64,000 bases of DNA, from assembly GCA_039090855.1 (NCBI GenBank), contig CM076990.1:198777232-198841231 (forward strand). The letters run 5' to 3'. This DNA is from Macrothele yani. Its lineage: Eukaryota > Arthropoda > Arachnida > Araneae > Macrothelidae. The notes under the pieces were generated by a model. That model was not told where the DNA came from and did not search any database. It saw only the letters and a list, made by a program, of their open reading frames with translations. Shown piece by piece: positions 20,259 to 30,353 of the stretch. Each line of letters starts with the position of its first letter. Position 1 is the first letter of the stretch. Position numbers and translations under genes: made by a program.

Positions 20259-21080
20259 TGCCTATCTCATGCACAAATATTCCGAGGGGTATGCAGGTTT
20301 CAAGGAGGGGCGAGAAGATCTGGAAAATGACGAACGCCCAATTTCAGTGCACACGTCTGAACTCATTGAGAAAGTTCGTGAAAGGATATAAAATGATCAT
20401 TGTGTGACCTTGATGATGCTAGTATGTGAGCTCGATGTTAGTAAGGAGATGATTCGTCAAATTTTACTGCAAGATTTGGGGGCGGGGGAGTTTGTGCTCG
20501 TTTTTCTCCTCATGCTTTGTCAAATGACCAGAATCATGCATGAGTGAAGTACACAAAATACATCATGGAGACTGCATAAACAATGGAAAATGTTCTCCAA
20601 AGCATTGTGGCAGTTGACGAGACATATTTTCGTTATGATCCTAAAGCGAAGCGTCAGAGTACTCAGTGGCCACAGTTACACAAAAGAAAGAAGATCAGGT
20701 TACCGAAGTCTAAAACCAAGACAATATTTGTGCGCTTTTACGACAGAAAGGGAATCACGAGTTCATTCTTGAAGGTACAACTGTCACTGGCAGTGCTTAC
20801 GCATCCGGTTAGTTTGGAACGATTGTGGAAGAGGATTGTTCGTGTCAGGCCCGAGTACAGAAACGGAAAATGGTTCCTTCTTCACCGATAACGCACCCGC
20901 ACACAGAGCAGTGAGTTTACAGCAATATTTGGCATGAAAAGAAGTACGTGTACTCAATCATCCCCCTATTCTCCAGATTTGTCACCGTGTGACTACTTTC
21001 TATTCCCTGAATGAAAACTGTTTTTCAAAGGAAAAGTTTTTCAAGACACTTAAGACACAAAGAACTGTGACATCAGCTCT
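20259..21080 (+). pseudogene. mariner transposase, 3' part
   Basis: Continues from 18848: CLSHAQIFRG, then FKEGREDLENDERP (frame changed), IEKVRERI, the first catalytic region VAVDETYFRYDPKAK (20606), then FTDNAPAHRAVSLQQYL (second Asp, ~20886) and NHPPYSPDLSPCDYFLF (third Asp, ~20990), with 34 positions between them counting one stop. Stops and frameshifts throughout. The 102-residue ORF at 20583-20891 is the central piece. No TIRs identified. Confidence 0.85.
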
Positions 21081-21090
21081 TTACTACATA

Positions 21091-22363
21091 CACTGTAAAA
21101 AAAATTCTAAAATTCACGAACCACTTTCCGTCAGTTCTTTCGTGAATTAACGAAGCATATTTCTGATACAACCTTTTCCGTAAAATGAAGGAAAGAAATC
21201 TGAATTTCACGGATTTTTCGTGCCACGGGAAAATTCAGAATTTTTAGAATCCTTTCCGCAGTTTCTTTCTTATATTGACAGTAAATTACCGTTTTAGAGA
21301 TGTGTTAACGGAAAATTCTGAATTTTCAGAAACCTTTCCGCTATTCCTTTCGTATATTAACGGAAAAACTCCGTTCTCACTTTTTCCGTATCCGTATGAC
21401 GAGAATTTACCGGTAATAGGAGCGATTGGTGAGAATACTTGAGGTTTGATTAACTTTTAAATTTCAATCGTCTGTCGAATTTTGAAGTTCCGTAGCGAGA
21501 TCGGATATTGTGGATAGCATATCGCATGAATATTGTTTATTGTGGCACAGGATATTTCTTCTCTTCTCCTCTATTTTGTGCACCAGCTATTTATTATATA
21601 TTGTGTTACTGTAAGAAACCGGGTACTTAACTTATTGTACAGATGATTATACGACGTCTATGTATCAGTCTTTGGACAACTTAAAACAAAAGCTATTATA
21701 GCTATCAAGAGTAAATTTTACATTTAGTTTTTTTTTTTTTTTGTGAAATAATACTATAAAAAAGTATATTTCACGTTTTTTAAAGATAACTGAAAGTCAT
21801 TGTCAGTTTAAAAAAATTTTGTTGCAAAGCATTTTGTTACTTCGAAAAATCAAGATGAAAAATGCTTAATTTGTGAAAAGTTCTACAGAAAAAAAAAATA
21901 ATAATTACAAACCTATTTGGAAAAATAATAAGCTCGAAAAAAAAATTAGATGACTAAATCACTCGCATTAATGACCAAAAAAATCATCGTCGCGCATTTT
22001 GTTTTACGATGTACGTGATTCGGATTTCCGAGCGTTTGTGACTCAGTGGTTAAAGGCACGCCTTAATTATTGAGCGAATCCAAACGACGGGGTTTCGATC
22101 TCGAGTGGAAGGGTTATCTTGGGTAACGGCTGAAAATTGCATGGTCGTTGATTTTGCTGAATTTCAGTTTAAATACGGAAAAAACTTGAAATAAATTTTT
22201 TCTGAAATAAACGGAATTTCTGCCTACGGAAAATTTGTTAAATTACGGAAGTTAAAATGAACGGGGACTTTTGAAAACGGAAATTTCTGAAAAGACGGAC
22301 ACCTATCGGCAACGTTATTTTCAGAAATTTTCCGTGAATTCTCACCACCAGCTATTTACAGTG
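21091..22363. mobile_element. CACTGTAAA-ended inverted-repeat element
   Basis: CACTGTAAA (21091) and TTTACAGTG (22355-22363) are flanked by TA. The interior has many TTCCGT/ACGGAA motifs in both orientations in the first ~330 and last ~170 bases. No transposase. The superfamily is undetermined. A tRNA-like segment lies at 22035-22115. Confidence 0.65.
22035..22120 (+). repeat. tRNA-like SINE head fragment
   Basis: A-box-like TGACTCAGTGGTTAAAGGC and B-box-like GGTTTCGATCTCG are spaced as in a tRNA-derived SINE. Body not recognised. Confidence 0.45.
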
Positions 22364-23440
22364 TACCAAAAGATAACCTCTGCAAGTCCTTCCTTTCATT
22401 GGTTGATCGTGCCACTTCTTGTATTAACGCAGGAAGAATGTACTTCGAATGAAATACATTCACGTAAGTTTCCTTCTTTTCCATTTTTTTTTTAAATTTA
22501 TTCTCGTCACTTAATGGCCTCACTGTGTAAATTACCATATGGGAGCATAGGTTGTTCGTTTCATTTCTAAAGAAACCATCACATAAAACCTATTCGAAAT
22601 CAGAGTTTTCAAAGTTCCCCGATAGTTGCGTTAAAAACAAGGACCCACTGAAAATTTTGAAAACTGTGTGTGTTGTAAAAACGCAGCAGTAATTGTACAT
22701 AGGGACCAATTTGCAAAACAGATTTCTAGATTTTTGACTTCGCACAGGTTTTCAACCGTTTGGCACTTCGGGATTAAATATCTAGAGATCCGCATGGGCC
22801 GCTATTTACAAGTCTAGCCCGGCCTGTTGAAGACCACCAATTTACAGTCCTTCACGTTCAAGACTTAGTATTTATAGTCCGGCATATTAATCCTTTTAAC
22901 TTACCCTGGCCTTTGATTTTAGCTGTGATTAATAAATGCTATCGGTTTGTGTCATGCTTCTATGTTTTCCGTGACATGCTTCTATGTTTTCCGTGACATG
23001 CTTCTATGTTTTCCGTGACATTATTCAGTCCTACGTTTTCTTAACGGAAACTAAATTCACCATAACAGATCAGAGAGCGTAAACGAAATTTCATTTGATC
23101 GTTTTCATTATTTAAATTGGAGGGAATATAGGTATGGGGGCGAGATGGGGGCGGGAGAGACTGTAAACAATTCCGTTAAAATCTAAATAAGGTGACTTTT
23201 CAAATATTTCCGCTTTCTCGTTTGAACAAAATATAATCCTTTATAAGTTTTTCGTTCATAGCACGTCTTTTGTAAAAAAATTGTGCTTATGTTATCGGTT
23301 TGTCCGTCCGCCCGTCTGCCTATAGACACCATATCTCTCCAACTATTAGTCCGATGTCTAAAATTCTATTTGCACTGGGAAGCTTGAAATGTGCGAAAGA
23401 TGATCCTTTATTTGTTTTGTTTTTTAAATACGATGCACAA
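22364..23440. other. Spacer with a 22-bp x3 repeat and a lone hAT-like end
   Basis: At 22951-23020 the unit GACATGCTTCTATGTTTTCC+GT occurs three times. At 22783 TAGAGATCCGCATGGGCC resembles the GC-rich hAT end seen at 18849, with no partner found. Otherwise empty. Confidence 0.45.
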
Positions 23441-24860
23441 TTTCGCCGCTAGAGGGCGTAAATAGAGATGTTGTCGAATTCAAAATGCATTTTATTCCAT
23501 ATATTTGCTTCTAAATATCCGATTGAAAAATTTCTTTTACCTTTCGATTCCGTTTATGTCGAAGACTATTTTAGGTACAGTCGCTTTTTCAGGTTACGCA
23601 TCGATTTTCCGCTAGGGGGCGTAAAGGAAAATTCCGTTTTCCCCTATATCTTTGCTTCTAAAACTTGTATTTTGAAATTCTTTCTGCTGCTGATACAGCT
23701 CCTGATGGGAAACCGTTTGCATATAATTTCTAATTTTTTTTTTTTTTTTTTTTGATAAAAATGATTTCGCCACCAGGGAGCGTAGGTGTTTATTTCTGCT
23801 TCTAATGCATTTGCGGCAAAATCTGAGCTCCTGAACACTCGAATGAAAAACTTTTTTCGTGGACCGATACCGCTCACATCGAAAAACCTTTCGAAAATAC
23901 TTTCTTCTTAAAATAATGTTTTCCGCCAGGGGGTGTAGATGCATTGCTTATTTTTGTCCATAGCTGTGCTTCTAAGAGTACGATTTGAAAAATTCTTTTT
24001 TGGTTGGAGAGCGTTTCCGCTAAAAAATGTTTTCAAATAATTTCATATTTCTCTTTACACTCAGGTCTGCCACTAGAGGGCGTAATTTTGCGTTTTCGTT
24101 TACAGCAACATCTTCGGGACTAAAAACCTGATTGAAAAACCTCTTTTTCGGTCAAATACTACTAACTAAATAAACTCTGTGTGCATATTCTTTTCTCGAA
24201 ATAATGCATAGTTTCGCCGCTAGGGAAAGCAAATGCTTAATCTGTTATTCTCAATATCTGTGTTTCTACATGTCCGATTTAAAAACTTCTTCCAACACTG
24301 GTTTCCATTTACTTTGTAGAACACTTTAGGCTAGTATATGAGGAATTTTGTAGTTCACATTTCTGTCGGTAGGTGATGTTTGTGTACTTCAGTTTGCAAC
24401 TCTGTCGCAGCTTCTAAAAACCCTGTTGAGAAATGTCTTTTTTACTGAATGCCATTCGCTACAACAGAGATGTGGGGCATTATTCTCTTTAAATAATGCA
24501 AAGATTTCCCGGTAGGTGCGTGAAGATCGAAACCGTTTTTTTTTTTGGTGTGTGCGTTTTTTCGGTATCTCTGTTCCGGGAGACGTATTTGAAAAGTTAT
24601 TTTTCCTTGGCATAGCTTTTTCCATGAATAATATTTTTCGCCTAATTTCAATTTTCCATTATGCAAAATTCTTCCGCTAGCATACGTAGATTTATATCAT
24701 GTTTCCTTTTCTATATTTCTTCAACTGTCCGATTTGAAAATCTCTTTGTTTCTGATACCTTCCTTGTGCTATGAGAACACTTTTTATGCACTATTTGTTA
24801 ATTTTCGTAACATGCTTTTTACCCGCTGGTGGAACTAAATAGATGTTTCTATTTGGGAAT
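23440..24860. repeat. Diverged ~150-bp tandem array with CTCF-like core motif
   Basis: About ten strongly diverged units. Each has a core of the type CGCCGCTAGAGGGCGTA (23444, 23609, 23768, 23923, 24069, 24215, ~24366, 24509, 24673, ~24822; spacing 143-165 bases) and, ~65 bases later, GCTTCTAAA...TCCGATTTGAAAAA...TTCTTT. The core resembles the CTCF consensus CCASYAGRKGGCRS; the unit at 24069 (CCACTAGAGGGCG) fits it closely. No coding potential. Confidence 0.75.
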
Positions 24861-25866
24861 GTTTTAACCATTGTAAAAACCGGTTGATCCTTTTCCTAAC
24901 CGGTTCTATTGGCTTTGAATTGCCCTGATAAATTTACTTCGCGTCAGAACGGATTCAAAAGACGTGCTCATTACAACAGAAAATTCGGTGTCATATTTCT
25001 TGATTCATTTACTTGCTAATTTAAATAAGTAGTAAAATAATATGAGAAAGAACTGATTAAGCGAAGAGTCGGTCTTCATTTTTGGAGCCGAAATGTTTTG
25101 CCTTAAACCTATCAGCAAGGTACTAAACATTCTAACCGAGATCCGGTCCTCAGGCATTGTCAGCTCTGCTTCGGGGCCATCTTTTAATCGTACAAGCATA
25201 TAACATGGAATGAAGGGGAGTCCTTCAAAGCCACCCTTGTCCAAGTCACTTACAGTCTAACCAGTGTGGACAATTAGAGGTCTGTACGGGCCGGGAAGGG
25301 CTTATTTTAGTTTAGAGAACAAAGCAACGGGCCGGGCTTTTCCCCAGACACCTATGACTGGGCCGGGCCAAGTCGACCCATTCTTTTTATCACAGTGGTA
25401 AAGAAAGAAAAATGTGTTCCCCGATTCCCTGGTCTGTTTAACAGTTTTGCTGGCTTTATTTACTTCCATGACATAACCCAGGGAGTAATCAAATGCAAGG
25501 AGAGGCACTCACAGTGTTTTTACCATCTATAGGTATTAAGACGGTAAAACTTTTCTGGGGCTTGTTGACAAACAAGAAGATTCGACCCCGAGCGAGTGTG
25601 TGTGCGTGTGTTTGTGTTGTGTGGAGCGGGGGACCGGAGGTGTCTGCAGTGATGTGGAGTGTCCGTGTGCGTGTGTGTTGGTATGAGAGAGTGGGACATC
25701 GGTTGTTTCTCCTATCCCTAATTTGTATAGGGATTGAACATGTGCAGTGTTACCGTTTGCTAATTCAGAGAAAAGGACATTTTGAAGTCGCTTAGTCTTC
25801 TTTTTTGTCTCTCTTTAAAGGTTATGCTCTTTGATAATTGTTAAAGTTCAATTAACTTTTTGAGAC
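24861..25866. other. Spacer with a lone GC-rich hAT-like end
   Basis: TAGAGGTCTGTACGGGCCGG at 25275 resembles the hAT-like end at 18849, followed by GGGCCGGGC motifs to ~25380. No partner end. A GTGTGTG-rich stretch lies at 25595-25680. Confidence 0.4.
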
Positions 25867-26015
25867 TGTGACGCGCCTGCACCGCAGGACGTACATGAAA
25901 TAAAGGCAGATAGCAGCGACAGCATACGTCCGCGTAACTCACTTGGGAGAGCGACTTATTCCGGAATGAGGGGATCCGGCGTGGACAAAAATGACAGAGA
26001 AATTTACTTCGTTAT
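25867..26015 (+). repeat. Solo LTR of the tRNA-bearing TRIM family, decayed
   Basis: Aligns to the LTRs at 15450/15779 from their TGTGACGTACC segment to the AATTTACTTCGTTAT end. The tRNA-like unit keeps GTCCGCG, an A-box-like TAACTCACTTGG and the TTATTCCGGAATGAGGGGAT block, but about 13 bases containing the whole B box are deleted. No target duplication found. Confidence 0.8.
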
Positions 26016-26559
26016 AGCTTCTGTTATTATCCCTCCACAAACTAACGATAAAATATTTTTCATTTGAATACTCATCGTGAGCAGTTTACACAACACTATT
26101 AATGATGGGAAGCACAATAAATTTAAGTATCCCTAAATTAAATCCACCATCCTCTTAAATCGCTTAGCTGGAACTAAAATCCGGTATTTAATTATTCGAT
26201 CCACGTTTAGTCGAGACGTTGGAATAGCATTAAGTAAGAAGATATGGAGAAATTTTAAGCGTATACTCAAGTTCACGGTTAGTCAGGATCATCAGTGGGT
26301 TGAATGTTATCCTTTCCGAAAAGAAAAAAAAAAATAGAAAGAAAAATTCATTGAATTACTCTCCGTTCCAAGAGTACTAAAAAATTAACTATGATTACTA
26401 AAGGACTAACAAATTTAACATTGGGTGTAACCACTTTCCTTGAAGGTTTTTATTTATAGAGGTTGGACAAAACAATGTGAACATCTGGAATATAGGCGAT
26501 ATGTCTTTATTAATAAGGTGTTGCACCACGGTTTGCCTTTAATACATCTTCCAACCACC

Positions 26560-27789
26560 TTGGAATACTGTAAATTCATACAGCTTTTGAATACTATCTA
26601 GTAGAATGTTTTGCCATTCGTTGATCAGACCATCATCTCCTCAAACCAAAACTGAATTGTTCTGACTGTGTGTATAGGCTCATTATCATCTTGGAAAAAC
26701 TGCATCATCGTTGGGAAACAACATTTGGATCATAGGATGCACCTGATCACCTAGAATGTCCAAGTACTCGCTGGCAGTAACTCGGCCATGTACGGTAATG
26801 ATGAGGCCAGCCGAATACCTGATTGATCCAACCAAATACGGTGATTGAGCTGGCCAGGGCAGACGTTGAAGTTCATCTTGGTGCTCCTCAAACCAAAACT
26901 GAATTCTACTGACTGTGTGTATGGGCTCATTGTCATCTTGGAGAAATGTTATCATCGTTGAGAAACAACATTTGGACCATAGGATGAACCTGATCACCTA
27001 GAATGTCCAAGTACTCGCTGGCAGTAACTCGACCATACATGTTAATGATGGGGTTAGCCGAATACCAAGATATGGGTGCCCAAATCACCACCAATCCACC
27101 CAACTTTGGACAGTTGGGTGGATTCCAACTGCCAAAGTTGGAACCAGAATGTCTGGTTCCAACTTTGGCAGTTGGAACCAGACATTCTGTCTGGTTCCAA
27201 CTACCAAAAGCCCTTCCTTGGGGCTTTTCCATGCATAAACACAATCTTCTGTTAGGAATAATGTAAATGAGGACTCATCAGTCAATATCACACGCTTCCA
27301 ATAATCAGCTGTCCAGGTTTTATGTTCATGGCAACATCTTTTTCGCATTATAGCGTTAGTTTCTCTGATTAAAGGTTTACCAATTACAGCTCTTCAGTGG
27401 ATGTTGGCTTTGTGAAATTCTCTGCGAACCGATTTTGTGCAACCAGGGCCTTCCCAGTGGATATTGAGTTCTGCTGTCACTTTTGCTGCAGTAGTTTTGT
27501 GTTGCTTGGACACAATCCTTGTTAATGCTCTACGGTCTCTTTTATTCAGTCTCGGTTTTTTCCCACAATTTTTCTTCGTCGATGAAGTCTTGCAATGATT
27601 TGTGTACGCAGTCATTACCGTGGGGACTTTTGTTCTTGAAACACCAAACAATTTGGCTGTCATGGTTACAGGCGTACCTGCTAAACGGGCTCCCAGGATT
27701 TGTTCTCTTTGGAAGGCTGATAGGTCGCCAATTTCACCGACTGCTCGTACGAACCGCTGTTGAACGCAACTTGTCCAGCACTGGCACAC
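26560..27789 (-). pseudogene. Tc1-like transposase relic
   Basis: Minus strand. N-terminal HTH: LSAFQREQILGARLAGTPVT (27394-27789). The first catalytic Asp lies in RVILTDESSFTLF (~27290). The ILGDQVHPMIQ segment is present twice owing to the internal duplication. The second catalytic site appears as DDNEPIHTVSRIQFWFEEH, also twice. LPWPAQSPYL near 26850 ends one copy. Heavily rearranged, inactive. Confidence 0.85.
27123..27202. repeat. Two overlapping perfect palindromes
   Basis: 27123-27177: 25-bp arms around the loop AATGT. 27170-27202: 15-bp arms (AGTTGGAACCAGACA) around TTC. Both are perfect. They consist of inverted copies of the transposase segment encoding ECLVPT. Confidence 0.95.
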
Positions 27790-27937
27790 AGCTTAGAGAA
27801 TATGTACAAGGAAGAGATACATAAAAGATAATCACAACGTGTTTTTTTCTTTTCAGTGTAGACTTCACGAGTAACATTAACCTTATGTTCACATTATTTT
27901 GTCCAACCCCTGTAGGTCGTAGCTTGCATGGCACATA

Positions 27938-28085
27938 ATTCATCATCATCATCAACAGCATTATCAATCCATTACAGATGGAAGTCTCCAACTATTCTCT
28001 GTCTAGAGCAATTCTCTTCCATGGTACACCGGCATACTTTCGAATTTCATCCACTTATCTTCCACAAGGTCTTGTTCTAGTATTG
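27938..28085 (-). pseudogene. RTE 3'-end fragment
   Basis: CATCATCATCATC tail followed by minus-strand sequence matching the RTE ORF terminus (TTATCAATCCATTACAGATGG...). About 150 bp. Confidence 0.7.
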
Positions 28086-28555
28086 CAGTCATTACCTTTT
28101 ATAACGAATTCCAAGGAACCTGATACAAACTTCGTTATAAAAAGAAACTATTGATTTATATAACAACAGTACATGCGTATGTATGTAGTCCATCTAGACA
28201 AAGTAAAACACCTTAGACACAATAAAGGATTTTCAACAATTCGTTATATCCGTAACAGGAAATTTTGACTTCGTTATAAATGGTCTATCATTCAGTTTTC
28301 TTTCTAAATCAAGCGAAATGACAGTTTTTTTGTTTTTTGTTTTTTTTTTGTTTGCTTTTAAGGGTTTCATTACAAACGAGAGCGACTGTATTACTTGAAA
28401 AAAAAAATGCTGTAACATATTCCAGGCTCAAAATGTGCCACAAAATAAATTATAGTTACTATAGCGATAATAAAAAATATCAGTTAAGTGTACACCTACT
28501 ATATAAGTACCACTTAGTGGGAAACCGTTTACTCGGTGGCATAATACAGTATATA
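28086..28555. other. Spacer with TTCGTTATA motifs
   Basis: CTTCGTTATAA or close variants occur near 28098, 28130, 28242 and 28270, in a pogo/Tigger-like style. No ORF; identity unresolved. Confidence 0.3.
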
Positions 28556-29747
28556 CACCGTCGTATCAGAAAAATATGACCACACCTGGAATTACAGTGT
28601 ACCCGCCCAGGCGTGTCACAGAATGCACGTGACAAGGTCGATTACACGGAGATAGAAGCGGCCGGCCAGGACAGATGAGCCTTAGTGCCTTCCGTGAGCA
28701 CAATGGACCGAGGTAGTGATTTGACGGACGTTCAAAAATGAATGATCATCGCCTACAGCGCCAGGGGTGGAAGCATCTCAGAAACAGCAGACTTCGTGGG
28801 CTGACCGCGAGGTGCTGTAGTAAGGGTGTACCAAGAATGGACCGCTGGCATACCGAGTACCTCCCGACGTCATAACTATGCAGTTACAAAGGCCATCGAC
28901 CTCAGAGGAGGACGTCGCCTCTGTCGACACGCAACAGTGCAGCAATTGACCACGTAAATGAAGGCTGTGGCACCCAGGTACGTGTGCCCGATAACAGTAG
29001 AGCGAACCCTGTTACGCATGGGTCTCCGGAGTCGACGCTGCGTTAAGGCGCCCATGTTAACCCAGGTCCATCAGCAACGACGCCTGCAGTTCGCATGGGA
29101 CTACCGTCATTGGACAATGGAAGAGTGGAACAAGGCTGCCTTCTCCGACAAATCGAGATTTCTACTCCACAGAAGTGACGGGCGGTGGCGGATATGACGT
29201 CAGATACACGAGAACCAACACCCGGACACACTTGTCGGTCAAGCACAGACCGGCGGTGGTAGTGTATATGTCTGGGTGATGTTTTCCTGGGATCGCTGGT
29301 ACCACTGAATGGGTCCATGAACGCCAATGGCTCCCTGTTCATCCTCGCTAACCACATGCATCCCTTCATGTTGGACGTTTACCCTGGTGGTGATGGTGTC
29401 TAACAACAGCACACTGCGCCCTTCCATGTCGCTAAGGGTTTCGTTACAGGTTGCAGGAACACGACAGCGATGTCTCCGTTCTCCCTTGACCTGCAAAATC
29501 GCCCGATCTCAATCCTGTAGAGCACTTGTTGGACTATTTAGATCGACAGGTAGACATGCCGACCCACGACCACGTCATCTCCAGGACCTCCGTGCTCTGC
29601 TGCAGTCCGAATGGACACGTGTGCCTCGGGCAACCGTCCAGAGCCTCATTGCGTCCATGCCACGCCGTCTCGCCGCTGTCATCCGGTCCAAGGGTGGTTA
29701 TTCCCATTTGTAGGTATAGGTGGTCATTTTATTCTGATACGACTGTG
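28556..29747 (+). mobile_element. Tc1-like element, decayed
   Basis: CACCGTCGTATCAGAAAAAT at the left and the complement of CACAGTCGTATCAGAATAAA at the right, with TA outside both. 1192 bp. Less AT-rich than its surroundings. Confidence 0.9.
28704..29713 (+). pseudogene. Tc1-like transposase relic
   Basis: Starts MDRGSDLTDVQK, with SISETADF HTH residues, then VERTLLRMGLRSRRC and LQFAWDYRHWTMEEW. The first catalytic site is FSDKSRF (Asp kept, following Glu changed to Lys). The second reads QQHTAPFH, so Asp-Asn became His-Thr. RSPISIL-type and HLLDYLDRQVDMP sequence follow; the C-terminus is SLIASMPRRLAAVIRSKGG. Stops at several points. It belongs to the same broad group as the copy at 505-1556. 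Confidence 0.85.
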
Positions 29748-29754
29748 TATAAGC

Positions 29755-29900
29755 CGCCAAGCGCCAAGCTTTCGCTCTCCACTGGGAGGCTTTTCCAAGG
29801 TAGCGGTCAGATATAAAATGTTTCAAGGTAACGGTCAAACATAAATTTTTTTACCGCTACCTTGAAGAAGCCTCCCAGTGAGAGTAAAAGCTTGGCTGTG
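29755..29900. repeat. Inverted repeat, ~47-bp arms
   Basis: GCCAAGCTTTCGCTCTCCAC... at 29757-29803 is inverted at about 29851-29897 with a few mismatches. The 47-base spacer contains further CAAGGTA.CGGTCA copies. Possible small foldback/MITE. Confidence 0.75.
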
Positions 29901-30112
29901 ATCTCTGCCAAGATAAGATATTACCTTGGTGGTAATCCCTCACCTTTACAGTAATCTCTTAGCATAGAAGTTTTGTTTCTTAGTTACCTCGACGGTTACT
30001 TTGCAAATGTTTCACATTACTCGAAAAAAATACACTATTATAATAGATATCCGGAACCAAAGTCGTGTAAATTAAATGACTTTAATAAGTAGACGATTCA
30101 CCTATTTAATAT

Positions 30113-30115
30113 TTT

Positions 30116-30166
<51 letters not shown>

Positions 30167-30189
30167 CTCTCTCTCTTTCTCTCTCTCAC

Positions 30190-30220
<31 letters not shown>

Positions 30221-30297
30221 TGCTCTCTCTCTCTCTCTCTCTCTTGCTCTCTCTCTCTCTGTTGCTCTCGCTCTCTCTCTCTCTCTGTTGCTCTCGC

Positions 30298-30350
<53 letters not shown>
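30113..30350. repeat. (CT)n microsatellite
   Basis: About 235 bases of CT dinucleotides with sporadic TTG and CAC interruptions. The open frame across it (Leu/Ser repeats) is an artefact. Confidence 0.98.

Positions 30351-30353
<3 letters not shown>

Larger units (their letters stand above)
26457..27912 (-). mobile_element. Tc1-like element with internal duplications and palindromes
   Basis: Ends pair through GGTTGGACAAAA...TGTGAACAT on the left and the complement at ~27880-27912, each next to TA. 1456 bp. A ~180-bp block is duplicated (about 26638-26820 and 26885-27065). Two overlapping perfect palindromes lie at 27123-27202. Confidence 0.9.

Noticed and set aside
21091..22363. Helitron
   Set aside because: Inverted ends with TA flanks and no CTRR-hairpin terminus argue against a Helitron.
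22783..25300. One hAT-like element spanning two GC-rich ends
   Set aside because: The ends at 22783 and 25275 point the same way, so they cannot be the two termini of one element.
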